The notes beneath the pieces were generated by a model. The model saw nothing but the letters and a program-made list of their open reading frames with translations. It had not been told where the DNA came from and ran no database searches. Made by a program: the position numbers and the translations under genes. A stretch of DNA of 54,984 bases from an uncultured Clostridia bacterium (GTDB taxonomy: Bacteria > Bacillota > Clostridia > Oscillospirales > Acutalibacteraceae): positions 1 to 54,984 of the forward strand of contig CANRNQ010000016.1 in assembly GCA_947632045.1 (NCBI GenBank), in the 5' to 3' direction. This document shows, in pieces, positions 8,512 through 16,644 of this stretch. Numbering within the stretch: the stretch's first letter is position 1; the number at the start of each line of letters is the position of its first letter.

Positions 8512-8899
8512 TCGCGCCAAAAATAACTGTTTCGCAGTAAATTGTGACGCTGCTTTCTGTGCGTTCAAGCAGCAACGGCGCTCGCCTTGGGCGGCATATG
8601 TAGCCGCGACCGCCCCACTCAAACACCTTTTCGTCTATGCCGCTGTCGAGAAGCTTGAATATCTCCGTGCAAACGGCGCAGGCTTCGTCGTAGTCGGCTC
8701 TGCGCACCTGTATCTGAATATAGTGTGCGCCATCTCCCGTGCCGTAAGAGCTTACCGTGCTGTCCCATTTGGACAGATTTATAGCCTCCAACTGTGTTTT
8801 TTCCGACGGCATCATGTCACGGAAGATATGCTCATAGCCGTTCTCTGTGAGGAAGCCTGAAAGTAACCCAAGCAATTTAATCACCCCCCGACTTATCAA
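8507..8899 (-). CDS. Minor capsid / tail terminator-like protein
   Basis: The protein (130 aa) lies between the gp10-like connector gene and the major tail protein gene, the standard place of the tail terminator (also annotated as minor capsid protein). It carries the pattern YIQIQVRRADYDEACAVCTEIFKLLD, which fits the alpha/beta fold of this group. The start is uncertain. A TTG at 8899 has AAGGA six bases upstream; a GTG at 8884 overlaps the previous stop but has a poor site. I used the TTG. Confidence 0.7.
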   Translation of the reverse strand: MISRGVIKLLGLLSGFLTENGYEHIFRDMMPSEKTQLEAINLSKWDSTVSSYGTGDGAHYIQIQVRRADYDEACAVCTEIFKLLDSGIDEKVFEWGGRGYICRPRRAPLLLERTESSVTIYCETVIFGAI

Positions 8900-9341
8900 A
8901 ACCCATCCTTGCCGCTATTGTGCGAAGTATCTCTTCTTTATTTTCAACAAGGACTGACTCAAGATATTTTGCCTGCCCGCCGCGCGGATGATCGTAGGCG
9001 GTTTGCTCGTGCTGAACAGCCGCATAAGGCGTGTTGAAGCTCACTTCGCCCTTTGAGGCGCTTTCGGGCAGCTCTCCAACAATATAAAGATCGATCTCAT
9101 CAGTACCCTTTTTCCCTTGAGCGTACAGCTCACCGTCTATCCTGACCTCAACGCTGCCTCTCAGATCGCCCGTGTCAACAGGCGCTCTTTGCTGTGCCTC
9201 TCCGGCTATGAATACAAGCGCCTCCGCAAGGCCCTCAACCGATGTGCGCTCAAGGCTGTCAACAGCGGATTGAATATTTCGTGCAGCCTCGTCAAGCCCT
9301 TTTAGGTACTGCTCTGCGGGAATATCTATTCTGTGTCCCAT
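8877..9341 (-). CDS. HK97 gp10-like head-tail connector protein
   Basis: The protein (154 aa) shows the features of the HK97 gp10 family: a helical N-terminus, the segment AGEAQQRAPVDTGDLRGSV, and the C-terminal block FNTPYAAVQHEQTAYDHPRGGQ with alanine-rich ends. These proteins join head and tail. The start ATG at 9341 has a GGGGG site upstream. It is encoded 11 bp after the next connector gene and overlaps the tail terminator gene. Confidence 0.85.
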   Translation of the reverse strand: MGHRIDIPAEQYLKGLDEAARNIQSAVDSLERTSVEGLAEALVFIAGEAQQRAPVDTGDLRGSVEVRIDGELYAQGKKGTDEIDLYIVGELPESASKGEVSFNTPYAAVQHEQTAYDHPRGGQAKYLESVLVENKEEILRTIAARMGFDKSGGD

Positions 9342-9352
9342 ATAAAGCCCCC

Positions 9353-9670
9353 TTAAAGAATGATCTCATAGTGGTCGATAGCTCCGCCTATCCCTCTGCA
9401 TGGCTCGCACGATTTAACCGTAAATTGCTGTCCGTCCGCCTGTATAAGCGACATGGGCGGAATGGCGACGTTGCAGAACATGACCGCCGCAGACGTGACC
9501 TTTTCTCCTTTTGCGTTTATATACTCGCGGCATTGGTATTCCACACGGCAGGGAACAGGCCTCCCCGGAGACTTACGGTCCGGCACAAATTTGCTGCTGC
9601 CCGCATCGTTGCAGCCGGCATACTCGTGAACCTCCGCCGTCTGCGACCACAGGTTAGTCCATATGCTCAT
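9353..9670 (-). CDS. Head closure / minor capsid protein
   Basis: The protein (105 aa) begins MSIWTNLWSQTAEVHEYAGCNDAG and has a beta-rich composition with KVTSAAVMFCNVAIPPMSLIQADG, like small SPP1-type head closure (minor capsid) proteins. Its ATG overlaps the stop of the preceding connector gene by four bases, so the pair is likely translationally coupled. Its place in the head-to-tail order supports the call; the sequence itself is only weakly diagnostic. Confidence 0.6.
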   Translation of the reverse strand: MSIWTNLWSQTAEVHEYAGCNDAGSSKFVPDRKSPGRPVPCRVEYQCREYINAKGEKVTSAAVMFCNVAIPPMSLIQADGQQFTVKSCEPCRGIGGAIDHYEIIL

Positions 9671-10125
9671 ATCATCACCGCCGATCCTAAAAGATAAGGC
9701 TTTAGCTGCTTATATGCCTCCATGCTTTGAAGCGCTCCAGTGTCAATCATCGACTGAGCGTCGGCGTAGCTTTCCGAGGCGTTTCCTATGGAGACCGACT
9801 TTACGCCCTGTTCCTGAAGCTTGCGCCGCACAGAGGCTTGAGCGTCAAGGGAGGCGGCAGCTTCAAGAATTTGAGCAAGCTTAACCGCCATCGGCACCTC
9901 CTTTGACATTCCCCGCGGGAACTGGAGAGTTTGAAATATGGTGGACTTGTGAGATGAAAAATTCATAGACTCAATTCGATACAGCGCGTTTTTAAGTCTG
10001 CTTTCCTTTTTTGCGTCCGACAGCGCAAACCACGCGTCAAGCGTATGCTCGTCCTCAACACAGAGACGGACTAACTTGTCCGCCTCTGTGAGCGTGATAT
10101 AGCTGTCTGTTCCTACCGTAAGCAT
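9667..10125 (-). CDS. Head-tail connector (head completion) protein
   Basis: The protein (152 aa) begins MLTVGTDSYITLTEADKLV and contains DAWFALSDAKKESRLKNALYRIESM, a pattern of phage head-tail adaptors sometimes labelled DnaT-like. It is mostly helical. It overlaps the capsid stop by one base and the next connector by four bases. The order capsid, adaptor, closure, gp10, terminator is the standard one. Confidence 0.75.
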   Translation of the reverse strand: MLTVGTDSYITLTEADKLVRLCVEDEHTLDAWFALSDAKKESRLKNALYRIESMNFSSHKSTIFQTLQFPRGMSKEVPMAVKLAQILEAAASLDAQASVRRKLQEQGVKSVSIGNASESYADAQSMIDTGALQSMEAYKQLKPYLLGSAVMI

Positions 10126-11060
10126 TATTCTCCCGCCGGAGTGAGAACCGCAAACGGATAGCGGCTTTCCCCGTCCTCGTTGAGTGATGTGATCGGATTC
10201 GGAAGCTGCCAGCCGAGGCGCATTACGCAGCGCAGCGCGACCATATCCTGCTGCGGCAGATTGTAGATGATCTTGCCGCCTGAATCGGAAATCACCGCCT
10301 GATCAAGTATCTTGTAGGTCATATCCTGACGGATCGCATATACCGCCTGCGACCAATCGCCGCCTACGACAAGCGCCTTTGTCTTGTCCCATGCGCCGTT
10401 TTTAACGAACTCAATATTCTGACCGTATAGTGTTGACGGCGTTCCCGCTGTAAGGGACGGCTGAAATAGGAGCCCGCCGTTCTTGTCGCGCAGCCCTCTC
10501 AAATTTGCCTTAACAGACACGTCTCCGGCAAAGCCGTTTACATCAAAGCCGTCAGCCTCTACCAGCGTCATAAGCTGATTAATATCCTCAGCAATGTCAG
10601 CGCCCGTGCCGATCTGAACCGTATGTGTGCGTTCTGTGGCGGTTGTAACTATCGGATCCGGCCAATCTGTTCTATCGGTTTCAAATAGAATGTTGGTATC
10701 GATCACTTTGTTGAACGCCGCTATGATAGACGGTTTAAGCTCGCCCCAAATGTCATAATCGGCATCGTCCAAAACCGCTTCCGGGATAGGGATAATAACA
10801 GCGATCTCCTCTGCTGTTATTACCTTCTTGTCCCATTTAGCCGCCGATACAGGCTTTAATCCGTTGTCGCCGTCGACAAAACCCGCTACGGGCATCGCCG
10901 AAAGCACAGGCATCTTGCGCTGCTTTGCGGTCATATTCGGCAGTCGGTGCATAAGCGGCAGCACCGACGACGTTGTAACGATTTTTTGAATGATCTCCCT
11001 GCTGTTTTCTACGGGGATAAGGGCTTCAGCGTCTTTTCTTTCAATAATGTTTGTTCCCAT
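10125..11060 (-). CDS. Major capsid protein (HK97 fold)
   Basis: The protein (311 aa) starts MGTNIIERKDAEALIPVENS. The ATG at 11060 was chosen because AGGAGG lies eight bases upstream; an earlier in-frame start at 11105 overlaps the scaffold gene. Typical capsid features are the N-terminal helix followed by VVTTSSVLPLMHRLPNMTAKQRKMPVLSA-like sequence, the long segment EIAVIIPIPEAVLDDADYD, and the C-terminal VALRCVMRLGWQLPNP region. No N-terminal protease-cleaved delta domain is obvious, which fits the use of a separate scaffold protein. Confidence 0.9.
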   Translation of the reverse strand: MGTNIIERKDAEALIPVENSREIIQKIVTTSSVLPLMHRLPNMTAKQRKMPVLSAMPVAGFVDGDNGLKPVSAAKWDKKVITAEEIAVIIPIPEAVLDDADYDIWGELKPSIIAAFNKVIDTNILFETDRTDWPDPIVTTATERTHTVQIGTGADIAEDINQLMTLVEADGFDVNGFAGDVSVKANLRGLRDKNGGLLFQPSLTAGTPSTLYGQNIEFVKNGAWDKTKALVVGGDWSQAVYAIRQDMTYKILDQAVISDSGGKIIYNLPQQDMVALRCVMRLGWQLPNPITSLNEDGESRYPFAVLTPAGE

Positions 11061-11085
11061 TGTTTTTACCTCCTGAATAATGTAA

Positions 11086-11607
11086 TTAGCGTCCTGCGGC
11101 TTCACGAATGAAGTCGTTCATGGTTTTTCCGGCAGCAGCTCCGCTGTCAGAGCCTACCGGATGAAAAGGTTGAATGTCATTCTTCGCCTCGTTCGATGTC
11201 TTAGCCACCACAGCGGGAAATTCCTTTGCCGCCGCTTCAGCTGCCTCCTTGACGCCGACAACCTCACCTTTCTCGTTGACGCTGATTGCGTTTTTGTCCA
11301 TGACCTTTTGCAAAAGCTTAGTGTCATAGCCGGAAAGGGCTTTGATTTCGGCGGCAATAAGGCGGTCATTGGCGACCTTGAGCTTAAGCTCCGCCTGCTT
11401 TTGGTAATCAGCGACAAGAGTGTCAACGTTATCAAGCGGCGCATCCTCTTTAAGACCGAGGAGCTTGCGAAGCGCGCTTCCATACCTTTTGACCTCCTCG
11501 CTCTGTGCGTTTTCCTCCGGCGGGTCTCCGCCCGGAGGCTGCGTCGCCGGTTCTTTCTGCTTGCCCGCTCCCCCAATCGTCTCATTGGGCTTTGTTTCTT
11601 CTGCCAT
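11086..11607 (-). CDS. Phage scaffolding protein
   Basis: The protein (173 aa) is acidic and helical with an N-terminal low-complexity Pro/Glu/Thr region and a coiled coil around residues 45-90 (LDNVDTLVADYQKQAELKLKV region). The C-terminal end (KTMNDFIREAAGR) resembles scaffold proteins of the DUF4355 type. It lies directly upstream of the capsid gene, where the internal scaffold is normally encoded. A GGAGG site precedes the ATG at 11607. Confidence 0.8.
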   Translation of the reverse strand: MAEETKPNETIGGAGKQKEPATQPPGGDPPEENAQSEEVKRYGSALRKLLGLKEDAPLDNVDTLVADYQKQAELKLKVANDRLIAAEIKALSGYDTKLLQKVMDKNAISVNEKGEVVGVKEAAEAAAKEFPAVVAKTSNEAKNDIQPFHPVGSDSGAAAGKTMNDFIREAAGR

Positions 11608-11637
11608 CTTTGTTCCTCCTTAAAAAAATGTAATATT

Positions 11638-11662
11638 AAAAGCCCTCCGAGGAGAGCCTTTT
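11638..11662 (-). terminator. Terminator-like hairpin upstream of the scaffold gene
   Basis: On the minus strand an imperfect stem (AAAAGGCTCTC with GAGGGCTTTT) is followed by TTAATATTACATTTTTTT. It lies in the gap between the minor head gene and the scaffold gene and may reduce or process the late transcript. The stem has one bulge and one U-G pair. Confidence 0.4.
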
Positions 11663-11696
11663 AACTGAATTTGAAGCTTTACCTTTTTGATTTATC

Positions 11697-11743
11697 GTTA
11701 AGCGCGTTTAAACACCCTTTAAAGGCGTTTAATTTTGTTTAAA
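11697..11743. repeat. Phased TTTAAA array 2
   Basis: TTAAG/TTTAAA/TTTAAT boxes begin at 11697, 11707, 11718, 11728 and 11738, a period of 10-11 bp. As in array 1 the boxes are separated by GCG or CCC. The array occupies the 190-bp gap between the minor head gene and the scaffold gene. Confidence 0.5.
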
Positions 11744-11796
11744 AAATTTTGGTCGATAACTTTTACGGATTTCCCAAAAACGCCATACAGGCGATT

Positions 11797-12903
11797 TTAG
11801 GGCTTGTTTGAATTTTTCAAAATATATTTGTAATCATCGAGCAAATCAAGGTACCTCTGCGACCTCGACCGCTTCATTCTCTGCCATCCCGCAAACGTCT
11901 TTGGAGCGTCTTCGGGCAGGCATTCTTTAATGCTACGCCACTGACGGTAGCTTTCATTTCTTTTTCGTTTTGCCGCCTGTTCTTCCGCATACTGCCTTCT
12001 CTCCGCGTCGGAGCGAACATCTTCAAATGGCCGCATACTTTTTCGGCTGAACTCGGCAAGCTGTTCCGTGGTATATGCGCGGGGAGAAAATATGCTCAGA
12101 CGGTGTCGGCAGTTTGGATGAATGGTGTTGTACCCCTCGGAAAGAGCCGTGTCGTATAGGTACGGGAATCTGAGCGGCTTACCGTCCTTGTCCTTATACT
12201 TCCCATTTGCAGCCTCTTTCGTCAGCGCGTAAACTCTGCCCTGAAACTGTGCGCAGACTTCGCAGGTGGGATAGTGGCTTGTCATTCTGACAAGGTCGTA
12301 TCCCCACGCTTTCCCTTGAACTATCTTCGCGGTATTCTGGGCTTCGGCAGTAGTCGACCTCGCCGCCATATCTGCATAGCTTTTGACGCTGTGTCTCTTG
12401 CCGTCGGCATATTCCACATAGTTTAAGCTGTGGTTTCTCAGCTCATCGGCGAGCCGCCGCTGCATTTCCCTTATTGTTTTGCCCTGCGACAGCTTTTTTG
12501 CCGTTTCCTCAAGCGTGATCTGTCGTATCATATCCTCATATCGCCTGCCAATGAGATTTACAGCCTTGTTTAAATCTCTTGTCAGATTGTCGGCTATGAG
12601 GTTTATCTGCCCGACATTCAGCCCCGAAAACATATCATAGCTTCGCCTTGATCCCTCCGCCTTAATATCCTTGAGCAGCTCGTCCAAGCCCTTCTTGTAT
12701 GAACCCTTGACAAGCTCCCGTACAGCCTCGTCGGAGTTTGTCTTAAGCTTTTTCAGCTGTTCCCTGACCTGTCTCAAAAGGCTGCGTTCATACACCGAAG
12801 CCTTGCCGAGCCGAACCTTTTTAGTTATCTTCTCATAAAGCTCCTTAAACGCCTCGGTGTATATCTCGGTCAGCTTCTTGACAAGCCTCTCCTCGTTATT
12901 CAT
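11797..12903 (-). CDS. Minor head protein (phage minor capsid protein 2 family)
   Basis: The protein (368 aa) has an N-terminal coiled-coil half and a C-terminal domain with the signature CEVCAQFQGRVYALTKEA followed by NTIHPNCRHRLSIF. This CxxC...HPNCRH pattern is found in the Mu gpF / SPP1 gp7-like minor head family. These proteins sit inside the head near the portal and may travel with the DNA. The ATG at 12903 overlaps the portal stop by eight bases, so the two are coupled. Confidence 0.9.
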   Translation of the reverse strand: MNNEERLVKKLTEIYTEAFKELYEKITKKVRLGKASVYERSLLRQVREQLKKLKTNSDEAVRELVKGSYKKGLDELLKDIKAEGSRRSYDMFSGLNVGQINLIADNLTRDLNKAVNLIGRRYEDMIRQITLEETAKKLSQGKTIREMQRRLADELRNHSLNYVEYADGKRHSVKSYADMAARSTTAEAQNTAKIVQGKAWGYDLVRMTSHYPTCEVCAQFQGRVYALTKEAANGKYKDKDGKPLRFPYLYDTALSEGYNTIHPNCRHRLSIFSPRAYTTEQLAEFSRKSMRPFEDVRSDAERRQYAEEQAAKRKRNESYRQWRSIKECLPEDAPKTFAGWQRMKRSRSQRYLDLLDDYKYILKNSNKP

Positions 12904-14347
12904 TCAGACCGACCTCTTCCGGCTCCGTTATGCTCTCCTCGTCCGGCGGCGGTGAGCTGCCGGCGGTCGCCGCTGCGTCGTCGCCGAGTATCATCTCAAG
13001 CTCTGTGTCCGCGTCGCCGTCTGACATATTGTCAAGTCTTTTTATCGCCGTCCATTGAGAGAGCGTCGCCTTGCCGCCTGTTCTTATGTTGGCAATCTCC
13101 GCGTCCTCCGCCGGGTCGGCAGGCAGGCCGTCGTTCCATGTAATTGTTATCTCCGCCGGGGTACACTGTACGCCCTTAAGCTCAAGCAGAGCCGAGAGCA
13201 GCTTCTTGATAACGGGGTCATACCTGTTTGCTATTCTCCGCGCCTTGGCAAGCGGCGACGTCATCAATCTGCGAAGAGCGCTGCCGGACGGAACTTCGCC
13301 CGTCTTGTTTGAAATATCTCCAAACATTGCCGACCCCATCTCAGATATTGTGTAGAGTTGGTTTATTAACACGTCTATCTGCTTAAAGCTCGATTCGAGC
13401 GAAGCGTCCCACGTTATGTACTGCGGCGGCGGAAGGCTTGTGTCGTCGTTGCAGAAGTAGCTTCCGAGCTTAAGCTGCCATTCGCCGGTGTACTCGTTCC
13501 TTTCAAGCGCCGCCGAGGGGCCGGTCATCGATGGGGCCGCGTGCTTATCGAGCACCTTGCTCACCTGTGAAATCCTCACCATAAGCTCAGAGACTATGCT
13601 GTCAATGCTTCGATAGTCGTCAATGCCGAACAGCCTGTCTGATGTGAGCATATTTGAAACGCGATAAACCGGACACGTTCTAAGCCCTGTCCTTTTGGCT
13701 ATATCCTTAATTTCCTTGATTGGATCGCCAATTTTGAACGCGCCCGGTTCGCCTGTAAGGAGATAGTCCTGCTCATCGCATTTTTCGGGCTCTGAAGGAC
13801 GGTGTATCTGTGTGTGGAGCCCATATTGACCACGCTTTGCGTCAACAACAAAAACGGTGCAGAACACGTGCTCTTTAAAGCAGTGCAGATCATATTCATC
13901 TACAACGGGAAACCATACCGACGGCGGCACAGTGTTTAATCGGCCTGTCGAGTCGTGCATTATGATACTGTCGCCGTAGCGGCTCAGGTCGATACATGAC
14001 ATATACATATGCTGCCAAAAGTCCGTGTTGAGTATTATATCGTCAACAACGCGCTGGAGCGCATCGTCGGCGACCGTGACCGTTGGAGCTTCGCCGAACA
14101 CAAGATCGGCGGTTTTTACGCTGAGCAGCTTTTGATAGTTCAAAATATTGGCGTATGATACGACGTCGTCAAAGTTGCCGATAATTCGCTCTATTCGCTT
14201 AAATTGCCCCTTGTAAACCTCTCCGTGCTTATCCTCAAACAACTGCCTGTTCTGTCTGTAATTTTCCAATCGACCTTTTGCGCAGGGCGGCGGAAACGGC
14301 TTGCCGGGCGTAAGCCATGATAAATCGGTCAAATTTGCAATATCCAT
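12896..14347 (-). CDS. Portal protein (SPP1 gp6-like)
   Basis: The protein (483 aa) forms the dodecameric ring for DNA entry and exit at one capsid vertex. Supporting features are the N-terminal segment YKGQFKRIERIIGNFDDVVSYANIL, the central TGEVPSGSALRRLMTSPLAKARR motif typical of SPP1-like portals, and an acidic C-terminus. Size and position between large terminase and minor head protein are standard. The start ATG at 14347 follows GAGGTAAGGT, three bases after the terminase stop. Confidence 0.9.
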   Translation of the reverse strand: MDIANLTDLSWLTPGKPFPPPCAKGRLENYRQNRQLFEDKHGEVYKGQFKRIERIIGNFDDVVSYANILNYQKLLSVKTADLVFGEAPTVTVADDALQRVVDDIILNTDFWQHMYMSCIDLSRYGDSIIMHDSTGRLNTVPPSVWFPVVDEYDLHCFKEHVFCTVFVVDAKRGQYGLHTQIHRPSEPEKCDEQDYLLTGEPGAFKIGDPIKEIKDIAKRTGLRTCPVYRVSNMLTSDRLFGIDDYRSIDSIVSELMVRISQVSKVLDKHAAPSMTGPSAALERNEYTGEWQLKLGSYFCNDDTSLPPPQYITWDASLESSFKQIDVLINQLYTISEMGSAMFGDISNKTGEVPSGSALRRLMTSPLAKARRIANRYDPVIKKLLSALLELKGVQCTPAEITITWNDGLPADPAEDAEIANIRTGGKATLSQWTAIKRLDNMSDGDADTELEMILGDDAAATAGSSPPPDEESITEPEEVGLNE

Positions 14348-14350
14348 ACC

Positions 14351-15604
14351 TTACCTCCTCAGATTCACGGCTCCGCTGTGCCGTTCTAATATCGTGTTTA
14401 CAAAATACCTTATATCGTCCATAGCGTGGTCATTTTGTTTTATCGGTTTGTCTTCACCCGTGCTTTCTGCGCGTTTCGTATCCCAGACGTAAGACTTAAA
14501 TTCCTCGAAGGTGTTTTTACAACAGTCGTTGAATTTAATGCGTCCCGAGATCAGAGCGGTTGCCGTCGCTCTTATTCCGTCAATCACGTTGTTGTTTGCT
14601 GTCATTACGGCATATTTGCCCCTTCGGCGAATCAGAGTGATAAACGACGCGGCGGACGGGTCGACTATTATAGCGCGGATAGGCCGCCCGTTTATGAATG
14701 ATGTGAGATTTTCATAGTACTCTTCATCAGTCAGCAAACGCCCGCTATTGCGGCCGTCGTAATAGTATTCGTCAACGCGGTACCATGTTGTCCCGCAAAG
14801 CCCCCAAAGTCCCGCCGAGAACGGGTTAAGCGTGCCGTAGTCTATCGAAACATAGTACATTCGATACGTTCTCTTTTCGGTCGGAACTACGCACTTGTCC
14901 TCGCTGAACATTGGGTAGATCAAGCCGTCTGCGGCTACCCACAGTCCCTTGATATATCTGTCGTAGAACGTACCCGTGTATAGCGTTTTATATCGCTCCT
15001 TAACCTCACGCGACAAGGTGAGGTTATCGTCCATATTGAAGTGGAGATACATGGCTTTCTTCTTTTCAGCCTTTTTTATCCATTCCTTGTAAAACCAGTG
15101 ATGCGGCGTATCCGGATTGCAGTTGAACCAAAACCTCGAGCCTGCAACCGAGCAGCGGGCGAGAGCCTGTTCAACGAAAGAGCGCGGCATAAGCGCCACC
15201 TCATCGAGGAGGACTCCGGCGAGGGTAATTCCCTGTATGAGATCCTGAGACGATTCATCTCGGCCTCCGAAGATATAAAAGTAGTTGACTCTTGTCCCGA
15301 GGGATACGGTCATGAGGTTTTCACTGCGGAGATATTTAACCTGATAACGGCCGCTTATCATCTGAATGAGCGGCTTAATGACGTTTCTGTAACAGCTTCC
15401 GACCGTTTTGCCGCAGATTGCAAAATTTTGCCCCTCAAAGCGGCTCATTGCCCAGAACACAAATCCGTTACTCATGCTCATGGTTTTACCGGAGCGAACC
15501 GAGCCGTCAGCTATGACTGCGTTGTATTTCTCTGATACCGTCGGATGCAGCCACCATGTGAGGACTTTAATCTGTTTATCCGAAAACGGCTTGTATTTAC
15601 TCAT
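14351..15604 (-). CDS. Terminase large subunit (PBSX/SPP1 type)
   Basis: The ATP-driven DNA packaging motor (417 aa). Walker A is GSVRSGKT at residues 34-41; Walker B is GVLLDEVAL near residue 130. The nuclease half includes YVSIDYGTLNPFSAGLWG and IIVDPSAASFITLIRRRGK, with acidic residues expected of the RNase H-like nuclease, and ends with NDHAMDDIRYFVNT. The family is the PBSX-like group rather than the Mu gp28 type, so packaging genes come from a siphovirus source. The ATG overlaps the preceding stop (ATGAGTAA). Confidence 0.92.
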   Translation of the reverse strand: MSKYKPFSDKQIKVLTWWLHPTVSEKYNAVIADGSVRSGKTMSMSNGFVFWAMSRFEGQNFAICGKTVGSCYRNVIKPLIQMISGRYQVKYLRSENLMTVSLGTRVNYFYIFGGRDESSQDLIQGITLAGVLLDEVALMPRSFVEQALARCSVAGSRFWFNCNPDTPHHWFYKEWIKKAEKKKAMYLHFNMDDNLTLSREVKERYKTLYTGTFYDRYIKGLWVAADGLIYPMFSEDKCVVPTEKRTYRMYYVSIDYGTLNPFSAGLWGLCGTTWYRVDEYYYDGRNSGRLLTDEEYYENLTSFINGRPIRAIIVDPSAASFITLIRRRGKYAVMTANNNVIDGIRATATALISGRIKFNDCCKNTFEEFKSYVWDTKRAESTGEDKPIKQNDHAMDDIRYFVNTILERHSGAVNLRR

Positions 15605-15971
15605 CCTTAAACACCTCCGAGGATTTCTTGCTCAGGGCCTCGATCAAGCCGTCGTCCTCCCGAGCTGTCTCCGCCGGAGCGAAGTGTTCCTTATACAATC
15701 TTATAGCGGCGAGATCTCCGTTTTGGCATTTATCGACGAGCGCTCGGCGGATCTCGCTCAGCTCCGTTTCTTCGTACTTCATGACAAGGGCGCGAAGCTT
15801 CTTTTTAAAATCCTTGGATTTCAGCATACTGTGCGCCCGTTCTAACGATTGCAAGTCCGCCACAATGTCAAATTCCTGCTTTGTGTCCGTAGCCTTGAGC
15901 AATTCCTCAAGCGTTTGAAGCTTTTTCGTTTTATTCCGCCTCCTCAAAAATTTAACAGCAGCGAAAAACAC
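15597..15971 (-). CDS. Putative terminase small subunit-like protein (start uncertain)
   Basis: The protein (up to 124 aa) is basic at the N-terminus and helical, with LKSKDFKKKLRALVMKYEET and DKCQNGDLAAIRLYKEHF, the latter like the C-terminal parts of phage small terminases. It overlaps the large subunit gene. A Mu gp27-like candidate is encoded separately at 16637-17200, so the role is not certain. The start is odd. The first possible codon, a GTG at 15971, lies inside a terminator hairpin. The strong GAGGAGG site is followed nine bases later by ACG, with no ATG, GTG or TTG in range. Confidence 0.6.
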   Translation of the reverse strand: MFFAAVKFLRRRNKTKKLQTLEELLKATDTKQEFDIVADLQSLERAHSMLKSKDFKKKLRALVMKYEETELSEIRRALVDKCQNGDLAAIRLYKEHFAPAETAREDDGLIEALSKKSSEVFKDE

Positions 15972-15981
15972 TGCTGTTAAA
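15946..15981 (-). terminator. Intrinsic terminator at the head of the late operon
   Basis: A perfect 11-bp stem (TTTAACAGCAG with CTGCTGTTAAA, nine-base loop) is followed on the minus strand by TTTTTGAGGAGG. It would stop transcription coming from the NusG-like gene before the terminase and virion genes unless read through. Confidence 0.7.
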
Positions 15982-15998
15982 TCAATTTTTCATTATGG

Positions 15999-16092
15999 GT
16001 TGTAGACCCGCAGGTATCTACAACACGATCACTGGATTTAATTATAGCTTTTTGATATAGCTTCGCCATTCGGCGATTTTATCTTATCGCCG
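15999..16092 (-). promoter_or_regulatory. Hairpin-rich leader between the NusG paralogue and the late operon
   Basis: In the 150-bp gap the minus strand can form CGGCGAT/ATCGCCG (16071-16092) and GTTGTAGA/TCTACAAC (15999-16024), then the terminator at 15946-15981. LoaP-type NusG paralogues are known to act on leader hairpins ahead of terminators. This arrangement is therefore a candidate antitermination site; the link is inference. Confidence 0.45.
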
Positions 16093-16122
16093 TGACTGTT
16101 TATATATAACGGCAGTTCCATT

Positions 16123-16644
16123 TCAGGCGGACGAATCAACGCCTTTACTTTCCTGCGTTTGTTCACTTTCTATGAATGAAAGCGTGATATTGTGCGGCTT
16201 TCCCATGAGTGTTATCTCGGCTTCAGCGCGTCTCTGCCGCCGTCGCATATTAACGATTTTAACTTCCTTTAAAGCTCCTTTAACAACCCTGTATTCGCCG
16301 TTTGAATCAAATTCGATAACAGACGGTTCCTTCATTAGCTCTGACAGTTCGGTTATGAGCCGGGCTTCGTCGACGGTCAGAGGTATCGGGCTTTGACCTC
16401 CGGGCAGTATTTTTAAAACTCCGCGCACTCCCGATAGAGTGTAGTAAAGCCCGCAGCTGTACTCTATCCTGACAAACACATATCCGGGGAAGAGCAGATA
16501 TTCCTGTTCTATCCACTTGCTGCCGCGCCGTATTATTCGGTTTTCTATCGGTACGGAGGATATAACATTTCGCGCTTTGAGCTGTTTCTGTATCTCAAAC
16601 TCCATCCCTGTGCAGACCTGAAGAACGTACCAGCGGCTATTCAT
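16123..16644 (-). CDS. NusG/LoaP-like transcription antitermination protein, phage-encoded
   Basis: The protein (173 aa) has an N-terminal NGN domain (RWYVLQVCTGMEFEIQKQLK, then SKWIEQEYLLFPGYVFVRIE, then SGVRGVLKILP) and a C-terminal KOW-like part (YRVVKGALKEVKIVNMRRRQ to FIESE). NusG-family proteins bind RNA polymerase and suppress pausing; specialised paralogues (RfaH, LoaP) drive long operons. The ATG at 16644 overlaps the preceding stop by eight bases; upstream extensions lack the family start. The host will have its own NusG elsewhere, so this is a specialised copy. Its place immediately before a leader with a terminator and a 15-kb virion operon suggests late-gene antitermination. Confidence 0.88.
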   Translation of the reverse strand: MNSRWYVLQVCTGMEFEIQKQLKARNVISSVPIENRIIRRGSKWIEQEYLLFPGYVFVRIEYSCGLYYTLSGVRGVLKILPGGQSPIPLTVDEARLITELSELMKEPSVIEFDSNGEYRVVKGALKEVKIVNMRRRQRRAEAEITLMGKPHNITLSFIESEQTQESKGVDSSA

